NCBI GenBank assembly: GCA_903900845.1
Contig: CAIUOU010000140.1
Span: 1 to 46,082 of the forward strand
Source: an uncultured Opitutia bacterium
GTDB lineage: Bacteria > Verrucomicrobiota > Verrucomicrobiia > Opitutales > Opitutaceae
Length of the DNA: 46,082 bases
Direction: 5' to 3'
Position 1 is the stretch's first letter; each line of letters begins with the position of its first letter. Below the pieces are notes generated by a model. That model made no database searches and was not told the origin of the DNA. It saw only the letters and a program-made list of their open reading frames with translations. The translations under genes were made by a program, and so were the position numbers. Below, one piece after another: positions 8,868-16,800 of the stretch.

Positions 8868-9446
8868 TCAGAGGGCGGGACGCAGCGAGCGCCGGAGCTT
8901 GGCGCGGGCGCGGGCGACGCGGGACTCGACGGCCTTGGGCGTGGTGCCGAGCGCGGCGGCGATCTCCGACTGGGACAGCTCCTCGAACTCGAAAAGGACC
9001 AGCGCCTCCCGGAGATCCGCGGGAAGCGCCGCGATGGCGGCCTGCACCGAAGCGATGCGCTCCGCCCGCTCGAGGGCGCCGGCCCCGCCGGCGGTTTCCA
9101 CGGCATCACCACCGGCCTCAAGCCACTCCCCCAATTCGACCGTCGGCCGACGCCGCCACCACCGCAGGCGGTTGCGCGCGAGGTTGACCGCGATGGCGAA
9201 AAGCCAGGGGCGAAAGGCGGCACCTGGACGGAAATCGCCCCGGCTCCGCCAGAGCCGGACAAAGGTCTCCTGCGCGAGTTCCTCGGCTTCCGAGGCGTTG
9301 AGCACGATCCGCGCGAGCAGCGATTTCACGGGAATCTCCCAACGTTCCATCAACGCCGCGAAGGCCGACTCGTCGCCCGCGCGGGCACACTCCATGCGGA
9401 GCCGATCCCCGGCCGCCTCGTCGGTTTCTGCGGCCGGTGCAGTCAC
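8868..9446 (-). CDS. ECF-type RNA polymerase sigma factor, CnrH-like position
   Basis: This 192-residue sigma factor has region 2 at about residues 20-95 (ALMERWEIPVKSLLAR, the AEELAQETFVRLWR helix, FRPWLFAIAVNLARNRLRW). Region 4 at about 130-185 has the helix-turn-helix LSQSEIAAALGTTPKAVESR, followed by VARARAKLRRSL. The start is GTG at 9446, overlapping the stop of the sensor gene in a GTGA. It is the last gene of a three-gene minus-strand unit ordered anti-sigma, sensor, sigma, the order of cnrYXH in Cupriavidus. The divergent metal-efflux operon is its likely target. Family assignment is certain; regulation by metal is inferred from neighbours. Confidence 0.93.
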   Translation of the reverse strand: MTAPAAETDEAAGDRLRMECARAGDESAFAALMERWEIPVKSLLARIVLNASEAEELAQETFVRLWRSRGDFRPGAAFRPWLFAIAVNLARNRLRWWRRRPTVELGEWLEAGGDAVETAGGAGALERAERIASVQAAIAALPADLREALVLFEFEELSQSEIAAALGTTPKAVESRVARARAKLRRSLRPAL

Positions 9447-9871
9447 GGGCCGACCCGCAGGCTAGGAGCCCCGTGGTGGGGGTGGGATTCCACCCGGGGC
9501 AGGACGAACGCGAGATAGCGTTCCCCCTGGGCCGGCGGCATCAGCGCGGCCACCCGCCGGAAGTGCGTCTTCATCGCCTCCACGCAGAACCGCTCGAGTT
9601 CCGCGACCTCGGCGGAAGGGGCACGCCGTTCCCGCGCCTCGATGATCGCCGCGCAATGCCGCCCGCATTCCCCGCTGAAGTCCTCGTGCAAGCGGCGGAT
9701 GGCGGTGAACTCGCGCTCGGAAAGCCGGAACTCGACGCGCAACCAGGCGAGCGCATCACCATCGCGTCCGGCCTCCCGCAACGCCCGGTCGCCGCCCAGC
9801 ATGAAACCGGTGCCGAAGGCCGCCGCACAGACAGCCACGGCAAGGACCGCGGTGATGATCAGGTTCCGCAC
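9443..9871 (-). CDS. Periplasmic heavy-metal sensor, CnrX-like
   Basis: This 142-residue protein has one N-terminal membrane anchor (about residues 4-26) and a helical periplasmic domain. WLRVEFRLSEREF is followed by LHEDFSGECGRHC, then FCVEAMKTHFRRVAALMPP and RYLAFVLPR. Candidate metal ligands are H62, E63, C69, H72, C73, C96, H103 and M111, plus a His tail (H130, H132, H133). This is the layout of the Metal_resist/CnrX superfamily, in which metal binding by a membrane-anchored helical hairpin relieves an anti-sigma factor. The start is GTG at 9871, 12 bases after the anti-sigma gene. The cysteines differ from the His/Glu/Met site of CnrX and may mean a thiophilic metal such as copper or silver. 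Confidence 0.82.
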   Translation of the reverse strand: MRNLIITAVLAVAVCAAAFGTGFMLGGDRALREAGRDGDALAWLRVEFRLSEREFTAIRRLHEDFSGECGRHCAAIIEARERRAPSAEVAELERFCVEAMKTHFRRVAALMPPAQGERYLAFVLPRVESHPHHGAPSLRVGP

Positions 9872-9883
9872 GCGACGTGATCC

Positions 9884-10189
9884 TCAGCGGCGCGAGATCA
9901 GCCGCGCGTCCAGGATGCCGACGTACTCCTCGGCCAACCGCACGCTCAGGGCCGCGTCGTGCGATCTCGCCCAGCCGCGACCGCCCGCCGCTCCGGCGCC
10001 GAGCGCGAGCAGCACCAACAGCGACACCCCGAGCGCGTGCCTCCGCGCGAACTCCGGCCAAGGAACACCCGCCGGTGCGGTCTCCAGCCGGACGCGTACG
10101 CGCGCGCGGAAGAGCGGGTCTCGGGGAGCGCTCACACGCCACTCCTGTAAACGTCGGGAAAGCGGATCGGGACCGGGGAAAGCCTGCAT
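9884..10189 (-). CDS. Probable single-span anti-sigma factor, CnrY-like position
   Basis: The frame is open from 10396, but the ATG at 10189 avoids overlap with the divergent gene and gives 101 residues. An N-terminal cytoplasmic stretch (SRRLQEWRVSAPRDPLFRAR) resembles the short sigma-binding segment of minimal anti-sigma factors. A single membrane span lies at about residues 48-68 (HALGVSLLVLLALGAGAAG), followed by a short periplasmic tail. It heads the unit with the metal sensor and the ECF sigma factor. The call rests on size, topology and position; no zinc-binding anti-sigma motif is present, as in CnrY. Confidence 0.7.
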   Translation of the reverse strand: MQAFPGPDPLSRRLQEWRVSAPRDPLFRARVRVRLETAPAGVPWPEFARRHALGVSLLVLLALGAGAAGGRGWARSHDAALSVRLAEEYVGILDARLISRR

Positions 10190-10295
10190 GCGGTGGCGGG
10201 TTTTACTGCCACTAAACCCCCGCCACGTAAATCCCGCGAAAAAAATCCCGGGGGATTGCGCCGCCCCGGGGTTAACGTTCGTTGCAACCGTCACC
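10190..10295. promoter_or_regulatory. Divergent promoter region of the metal locus with inverted repeat
   Basis: These 106 bases separate the sigma/anti-sigma/sensor unit from the efflux operon and must hold both promoters. An imperfect inverted repeat pairs 10193-10205 (GTGGCGGGTTTTA) with 10213-10226 (TAAACCCCCGCCAC) across seven bases. It could be an operator or a 5' leader hairpin. No clear -35/-10 pair could be assigned by eye. Confidence 0.5.
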
Positions 10296-10613
10296 ATGAA
10301 CATCCGACTCCTCCTCCCCACCCTGCTCATCGCCGCCCTGCCGGCCTCGCTCACGCTCGCCGCGGACGCCAAGAAGACCGACGCCGAGATCATCAATGCC
10401 GCCCGCGCCAGCTACCCGCTGAAGACCTGCCTGGTCTCCAACGAGGCGCTCGGCAGCATGGGTGAGGCCTCCGGCCATATCCATCGCACCGCCGGAAAGC
10501 CGGACCGCGTCGTCTTCTTCTGCTGCGCAGGCTGCTCCGACGACTTCAAGGCAGACCCCGCGAAGTTCCTGAAGAAGCTCGACGAGGCCGCGGCGAACAA
10601 GGCCAAGAAATAG
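10296..10613 (+). CDS. Exported YHS-like heavy-metal-binding protein
   Basis: This 105-residue protein begins at the ATG at 10296 with a Sec signal peptide ending LTLAADA. The mature part has YPLKTCLVSNEALG, then VVFFCCAGCSDDFKADPAKFLKKLDE, with cysteines at 45, 76, 77 and 80. This is a YHS-like pattern (C...FCC.GC...F..DP.KFL..L) seen in periplasmic metal-handling proteins. It is the first gene of the efflux operon, ten bases before the TolC-type gene. A role as periplasmic metal carrier or scavenger feeding the pump is inferred. Confidence 0.83.
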   Translation: MNIRLLLPTLLIAALPASLTLAADAKKTDAEIINAARASYPLKTCLVSNEALGSMGEASGHIHRTAGKPDRVVFFCCAGCSDDFKADPAKFLKKLDEAAANKAKK

Positions 10614-10622
10614 GGCGCCACG

Positions 10623-11879
10623 ATGCGCGTCCGCCGCGTCCTGCTTCTCGCGCTCGCGGCGGCCGCCTCCGCCGCGGACGCCGCGGAGGATGCCGCGCCA
10701 CTGCTTTCCGCGGTGACCGGGTCCCCCGCGCTCGAGTCGGCCCGCCGTCGGATCGACGCGGCGCAGGCCCGCGTGGGCGCCGCGGGGCGTCTCGCCGATC
10801 CGGAGTTGGAGGCCATGGGGTCGCGCGCCAACCGGCCGGGCACGGTGGATGATCGCTCCATGTGGGAGCTCAGCGTCCGTCAGCCCCTGCCCCGGCGCGG
10901 AGAACGCGCGGCCGATCGTGAACGCGCAACGGCCGTGGTCTCGATGGCCGAGGCGGAACTCGCGATGGTCGCCGGCGATACGGCCGCCGACGCGGCGATG
11001 GCTCTTGCCGAAGCCGAGGGCGCGCGCGCCCGGGTGGCGCTCCTCGAGACTCAACGTAGTCGGCTTGGCACCGCCCTCGCCAGCCTCGACGCACGTCTCG
11101 CCGCGGGCGCGACGGTCAAGCTGGCCGACCGCCTGACGCTCCGGTCGCGGATCGCGGCGTTGGAACTCACGATCGAGGAAACCCGCCGCAACGCCGCCGA
11201 CGCCGAAGCCGCCGCGCGCATGCACTTGGCCCTGGCTTCCGAGGCTCCCCTGCCACCGTTCGCCGCTCCGGAGATCTCCACGATCCGCGCCGAAGGCTCG
11301 CCGGCGGTCGCTCTCGCGGAGGCCCGCGCCACCGAGGCCTCGGCGACGGGCCGGATGGCCCGCGTCGGAGCCAACCCGATGACGGCCGTAGGCCTCCGCT
11401 TCGAGCGGGAGGGCGGCGGATCCTCGGCCCAGGATACCATCGGGTTGGCCGTTTCATCGGAAATCCCGTGGCGCAGCCGCGCCTACGCGCGCGCAGGATC
11501 GCGCGCTGCGGAAGCCGAGCGCGCGGCGGCGCAGGCCGACGCCGAGACGGCCCGCCGGCGCGTCACCAATGCGACCGGACGTGCTGCCCGCGCCGAACAA
11601 CTTGCCAACGCCGCACGAAGACTCGCCGACGACACCCGCAGGCGGCTCGAGGCGGAGCACGAGATCCTCAGTGGGACGGTGAGTGTCGGATCGGCGGGCA
11701 GCATGGGCGGGGATTCAGCCGTGCTGCATGCGGTCGACATCCTCGAGCGGACCGCGGAGACGCAGCTCCGCATCGTCGAAGCCGAGACCGCCGCCCGCAC
11801 GGCGCGCGCCGAGCTCTGGCGCCATGTCGCGGCCGGAAAACTTCTCGATTCAGCAACCCGCCCCGGTTCCCCGCCATGA
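10623..11879 (+). CDS. TolC-family outer membrane efflux channel
   Basis: This 418-residue protein has a signal peptide (MRVRRVLLLALAAAASAADA) and the two-fold helical pattern of outer membrane efflux proteins. The signs are long Ala-rich heptad helices, an ADPELEAMGSR segment with WELSVRQPLPRRGER, and the duplicated GLAVSSEIPWRSRAYAR. A lipobox is absent. The stop overlaps the next start in an ATGA. It is the channel expected to complete a tripartite complex with the CusB-like adaptor and CusA-like pump downstream. CusC/CzcC-type naming is avoided because by-eye identity is low, as is usual in the family. Confidence 0.86.
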   Translation: MRVRRVLLLALAAAASAADAAEDAAPLLSAVTGSPALESARRRIDAAQARVGAAGRLADPELEAMGSRANRPGTVDDRSMWELSVRQPLPRRGERAADRERATAVVSMAEAELAMVAGDTAADAAMALAEAEGARARVALLETQRSRLGTALASLDARLAAGATVKLADRLTLRSRIAALELTIEETRRNAADAEAAARMHLALASEAPLPPFAAPEISTIRAEGSPAVALAEARATEASATGRMARVGANPMTAVGLRFEREGGGSSAQDTIGLAVSSEIPWRSRAYARAGSRAAEAERAAAQADAETARRRVTNATGRAARAEQLANAARRLADDTRRRLEAEHEILSGTVSVGSAGSMGGDSAVLHAVDILERTAETQLRIVEAETAARTARAELWRHVAAGKLLDSATRPGSPP

Positions 11880-12250
11880 TCCGCCACGTACTCATCTTTC
11901 TCGGAACTTTCGCCCTCGGCGCGGCCGCCGTGCTGGTGATGCGCACCGCGCGACATGACCCGCACTCCGGCCACAAGCTGGAAGCCCCGGCGGCGGCCGC
12001 CCCGGCCCCAGCCGCCACTCCGCACGTCACCCCCGAACACGCGGCCGCTCAGGCGGACGCCAAGCCGGTCAACACGATCTGCGCGATCTGTGGTATGCCG
12101 GTGGACCCGAAATTGCCGACCGCCGTCTATCAGGGACAGGTGATCGGCTTCGGCTGCCGGATGTGCCCGCCGAAGTTCAAGGCGGATCCAGACAAGTATG
12201 GCCCCCCCTATCTCAAGAACGAGCGGATGAAGTCCGGAGGCACGCCATGA
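11876..12250 (+). CDS. Membrane-anchored Cys4 YHS-like metal-binding protein
   Basis: This 124-residue protein is translationally coupled on both sides by ATGA overlaps. A membrane anchor (about residues 4-22) is followed by an H-rich patch (HDPHSGH), an Ala/Pro linker to about residue 60, and a compact domain with TICAICGMPVDPK, then GFGCRMCPPKFKADPDKYGP (C69, C72, C94, C97). Two CxxC pairs with F.ADPDKY recall YHS or TRASH metal-binding domains. It probably sits on the periplasmic face of the inner membrane beside the adaptor and may pass metal to it. Confidence 0.82.
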   Translation: MIRHVLIFLGTFALGAAAVLVMRTARHDPHSGHKLEAPAAAAPAPAATPHVTPEHAAAQADAKPVNTICAICGMPVDPKLPTAVYQGQVIGFGCRMCPPKFKADPDKYGPPYLKNERMKSGGTP

Positions 12251-13563
12251 TCTGGAAGCGTTGGATGACCGCGCTCGCCGGGCTCACCGCGGGTGCCGCC
12301 GTGCTTGCGTTGCTCCCGGAGCATACGCTTTTCACTCCGAGCACGCCGGAAACCGCATCCGCACCCGGACCGACCGGCGAACGTTACGCCTGCCCCATGA
12401 TGGACTTCATCGGCATCCGGCCCGGCGATTGCCCGGTGTGCGGCATGCGGATGACCAAGGTCACCGCCGGCGAACTGACGGCGGAGCAGCAGCGGCGCAT
12501 GGGGATCGAGCTCGCGAAGGCAACCGAGGGCCCCGCCACGGCCACCGTGCGCGCGTACGGCGCGGTGCGCTACGACGAGCGCACCCTGGAGGTAGTCACT
12601 CCGCGCGTGGCCGGCCGCATCGTGAAACGCCATCCCGCCGCGCTGCACGCCGGCGAGCTCGTCGCGGCCGGAGCTCCCGTCATCGACCTCTACAGCCCCG
12701 AGGTATTCGCGGCCCAGGCGGAACTCGCGGCGGCGCTGAAATTGGCCGACGCCCACACCCTCCATGCCCTGATCGAGCGCTTCATGCGCTGGAATCTACC
12801 GGCCGTGGGCGCGGCGATCATCGGAGGTGGTGCGCCCGTCGACACCGTCACGATCACGAGCCCTTACGCCGGCCAGATCATCCTCCCGCCGGAAGGCGCC
12901 GGGATGTCTGCCGCGAAGCTCCCCAACGTGGGTCAGGAGGTCTTAGCCGACACTCCACTCCTCCGCCTCGTCGAGCCGCGTTCCTTCATGATCTCGGTGC
13001 ACGTTCCGGAAGCGCGCGCCCATTGGCTGCGCCTAGGCCAGCCGGTGAAACTGTCGTCCGACGACCGCGGCGAACTGCCGAGCGTCAAAGCCACGCTCGC
13101 ATGGCTGGCGCCGGAACTCGATCCGGCCATCCGGGCCCGGGAGATCCACATCCACCTCCGCGACCCCGAAGGTCTGTTGCTGGCGGGCAGCCTCGTGGAG
13201 GCCCGAATCGCGGTCGCGCTCGACGCCGATCTGCGCGCGACGGATCCATCCCGGACCGATCCCGCGCGTTTCACGCTCGTGCCGAAGGCGGCGGTGCTCT
13301 CGACGGGCGTCCGTCACGTCACCTGGAAAGTCGCGGGGCGGCGGCCCGACGGCAGCATGAAGTTCGACCTCGCGCCAATCGCACTCGGGCCGCGCCTCGA
13401 GGACGAGGCGGGCAACGACGTCTTCATCGTGCGCGCCGGACTGCAGCCGGGAGACGAAGTCGCGGCGCAGGGAGCCTTTCTCATCGACAGCCAGGCCCAG
13501 CTGGCCGGCACGCCGAGCCTGCTTTTTCCGCGCGGCGCCGCCGCGCCGGGCCACAGCCACTAG
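12247..13563 (+). CDS. RND efflux periplasmic adaptor, CusB-like, with heavy-metal-binding domain
   Basis: This 438-residue protein starts at the ATG at 12247 (ATGA overlap); the open frame extends upstream but would collide with the previous gene. An N-terminal anchor lies at about residues 4-23. Then comes a heavy-metal-binding domain, YACPMMDF ... CPVCGMRMTKV (C49, C62, C65), with Met where most family members have YxCPMHP. Barrel-sandwich halves follow: VVTPRVAGRIVKRH with YSPEVFAAQAEL, and ITSPYAGQIILPPEGAG. A beta-barrel (FMISVHVPE) and a membrane-proximal domain ending in GLQPGDEVAAQGAFLIDSQA complete it. It bridges the pump and the TolC-type channel. The next gene lies 291 bases away rather than coupled. 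Confidence 0.92.
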   Translation: MIWKRWMTALAGLTAGAAVLALLPEHTLFTPSTPETASAPGPTGERYACPMMDFIGIRPGDCPVCGMRMTKVTAGELTAEQQRRMGIELAKATEGPATATVRAYGAVRYDERTLEVVTPRVAGRIVKRHPAALHAGELVAAGAPVIDLYSPEVFAAQAELAAALKLADAHTLHALIERFMRWNLPAVGAAIIGGGAPVDTVTITSPYAGQIILPPEGAGMSAAKLPNVGQEVLADTPLLRLVEPRSFMISVHVPEARAHWLRLGQPVKLSSDDRGELPSVKATLAWLAPELDPAIRAREIHIHLRDPEGLLLAGSLVEARIAVALDADLRATDPSRTDPARFTLVPKAAVLSTGVRHVTWKVAGRRPDGSMKFDLAPIALGPRLEDEAGNDVFIVRAGLQPGDEVAAQGAFLIDSQAQLAGTPSLLFPRGAAAPGHSH

Positions 13564-13854
13564 GCTGCGAACGATAGACCCTTCACGGATGCATCCAAGT
13601 CGTTACACCCGTGGACTCGGGAAGGATATTCCCGGCAGCCGCGCCTGCCTTAGCCGCGGACCCGCGAAGGCGGTGCGTTTCGGACGGAGCGAACCCGGAT
13701 TTGCCGCGCTGCCGCTGATCAGGCCCGAATGGTCCGCGGGAGCACCCGCGGCTAAACCGGAGTTCGGATACGACGGGACAGGCCGAGTCCTGGTAGCGTC
13801 CGCCCCCGATAACCCGATCAAACCAACCGCCGGAAAACGAATCCCTTCCCTCAC
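13564..13854. other. 291-base gap inside the efflux operon with hairpin repeats
   Basis: Adaptor and pump genes of HME-RND systems normally abut, yet 291 bases intervene here. The gap contains hairpin repeat A copy 3 (13728-13757) and, near 13653, an inverted partial match to the same element (TAGCCGCGGACC). No plausible gene is seen: the one open frame (13589-13858) runs through the repeats. A transcript spanning the gap would carry strong secondary structure that could stabilise or cleave the operon mRNA. Confidence 0.65.
13728..13757 (+). repeat. Hairpin repeat A, copy 3
   Basis: AATGGT is followed by a 7 bp stem (13734-13740 with 13745-13751), a four-base loop and CTAAAC. The flanks match copies 1 and 2, while the stem is one pair longer and the loop is shorter. 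Confidence 0.7.
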
Positions 13855-16800
13855 GTGATCGCCGCCGCCATCCGCAATCCGCTGCTGACGCTCGCCGCCA
13901 CACTCGGGCTGGCGATCGCGGGGCTGTGGGCCTGGCGGCATGTGCCGGTCGACGCCCTGCCGGACCTGAGCGACAACCAGGTGATCGTGTGGGCCGAGTG
14001 GCCGGGCCAGAGCCCGCAGGACATGGATCTGCAGGTGACGGCACGCCTGACGCGTGAACTGCAGGGCTTGGCGGGCGTGCAAACCGTGCGCGGCATGTCG
14101 CTCTACGGCGCGAGCTACCTTTACGTGATCTTCGAGGAGCGGCGGGACCTGTACGAGTGCCGCACGCGCGTGCTCGAACGGCTCGCGCAGTTGCAGGGCC
14201 TGCTGCCGCCCGGCGTGACGCCGCGGTTGGGGCCGGACGCCACGGCGATGGGGCAGGTGTTTGCCTTCACGCTGCAGGGGCCTCGCGACACGGAAACGCG
14301 CCGCCGCGTGCTCGATCAGCTGGTGACCCCGGCGCTGCGCGCCGTTCCCGGCGTTGCGGAGGTCGCACCCGCCGGCGGCGTGGTGCGCGAGTATCAGATC
14401 GACGTCGATCCGGTGCGGATCGAGGAGCAGGGGCTGACGCTGGACATGCTCATGATGGCGGTGCAGCGGGCGGGGCGCGACACGGGCGCGATGAGCGTCG
14501 AGCGCGCGGGAGTGGAGACCATGATCCGTGCCACGGGTTTCACCCGCTCGGTGGCCGACGTGGAGAATATCGTGATCCGCGGGGACCGGACGAAAGGCGC
14601 GGGCGTGCGGCTGGGCGAGCTCGCGCGCGTGGGCGTGGGAGGCCAGTTCCGGCAGGGCCTGCTTGCCGACGCGTCGCAGGAGCAGGTCGGGGCGATCATC
14701 GGCCTGCGGGTGCGCGAGGACCCGCGGACGGTGATCAACGCGGTAAAGCGCCGCCTCTTGGAACTAGGACCCGCCCTGAAGGTGGAGCAACTGGCGGTGA
14801 TCCCTTTCTACGACCGCTCGCGGCTCATTCTGGAGACGACGGAGACCCTCTCCTCCACCCTGAGGGAGGCGGTGGTGACGACGGTGATCGTCGTGGTCGC
14901 GTTTCTCCTCCACTTCCGCGCGAGTCTGGCGGTGGCCGTGAGCCTGCCACTCGGCATGCTGTTCACGTTCCTCGCGATGTGGGCGTGCGGCGTGAGCGCC
15001 AACATCATGAGCCTCGCGGGCATCGCGATCGCGGTCGGCGTGATGGTCGATTTCGGGATCATCATGACCGAGAACATCACCCAGCACCTCGTCGACCTGC
15101 GCGAGAAGTGCCGGCGGGAAGGGCGGGCGGCGCCAGCCTCGCCCTTCGATCCGGAAGTGACGGAGACGGTGGTCCTCGCGGCGCGGGAGGTCGCGCGGCC
15201 GCTGTTCACCTCGGCGGCGACGACCGTGATCGGGTTTCTCCCCGTTTTCGCCCTGCAGGATCAGGCGGGACGACTGTTCGCGCCGCTGGCGTTGACCAAG
15301 ACGCTGGCGATCAGCGGCGCGGTGGTGAGCGGCGTGTTCGTCGTGCCGGTCCTGTGCCGTCTTCTGCTGCCGCCGTGGCAGATGAGGCGCACCCTCCTGT
15401 TGGCGGCGGCGGGCCTGGCGGGCGGGGTCGCGTTCGGGTGGTTCATCCGGGACGGCTGGTCGCTGCCGATCAACTACGGTCGCGAAGTGCTGACCCTGCC
15501 CGGGTGGTTGTTCGCCCCTCTCTTCGCCGCGCTGGTTTCCTCCACGGTGTGGCGTCTCGGCCGCGAGAACGTCGCGAACTACGAGGAGAATCCGGCCAGC
15601 CGCGCGATCCACGTCGCCTACGAGTGGGCGTACGTGCGCCTCCTGCACCACCGCGTGCTATTCTCCGTCGCGATCGCGACGCTGGCGGCCGGCGGCTACC
15701 TCCTGGGCCTCGGTTGGCCGGTGCTGCGCGAGCCGTTACGCGCGGTCTTCGCGGCCGCCGGCGCCGATCTGGCGCGAACCCGCCTCGATCACACGATGAC
15801 CCGGGCCTTCCCCGGCGTCGGTGCCAGTTTCCTGCCGCCGCTCGACGAAGGCGCGCTGCTCTTCATGCCGTCGCTGCCGGCCGGAGCCGGGCTCGCGGAA
15901 ACCCAACGCGTGATGACGACGCAAAATCGCCTGATCGAGTCGGTACCCGAGGTGGCGTCGGTCCTCGGCAAGATGGGTCGCGCCGAGACGGCGCTCGATC
16001 CGGCGCCGATCGGGATGATCGAGACGGTCGTACAGCTGCGCCCTTACGCGGAATGGCCCGTGCATGATTTCCCGCGGGACGACGGCCGCGTGGAGCGGCG
16101 GACGCGCACGCTGGCCGAGGTGCGGGCGGCGCTGGCGGCGGTGTCGGACATTCCCGGCGTGGCGCCCAGCTGGCTGCAGCCGATCGAGACCCGCGTGGTG
16201 ATGCTTTCGACGGGGATCCGCAGCCTGATCGCGTTGCAGGTGCTCGGCGACGACAATGACGCGCTGGAACGTTTCGCCGAGGCCGCGGAACGGGTGATCG
16301 TAGGCACGCCCGGGGCGATCGACGTGCAGATGCAGCGCGAGGGCGGAAAGCCCTACGCGGAGATCCGCCTAGACCCGGCGCGCCTCGCGCGCTTCGGGCT
16401 ATCCAAGGAGCAAGTGATGACGGCCGTGGAGACCTCACTCGGCGGCATGGCCGTGGCCTATTCGGTGGAAGGCGCGCTGCGTTACCCGATCCGGATCCGT
16501 TACGCCCGCGAGCGGCGCGACGACGACGATGAACTCACCCAAGTGCAGGTGCCCGCCGCGGAAGGTCACGGCGCAATTCCGCTCTCCAGCCTCCTGGCAG
16601 CTCCGATGGTGCACGAGATCCAGACGCCGGATACAGCGGCGCTCCAGGCCGCGCTGCCGCTCGCGGCGCAGCGCAACCTCACGATCATTTCGGCGCGCCG
16701 CGCGGAACTGACGCTGCCCGCGGGGGACAAGCCGCCGGCCTCCCCCGTCGGCGGGGTCGCGTTCGCCGTCACGGGGCGTCGGCCGAGCGAGGCCGGCTTC

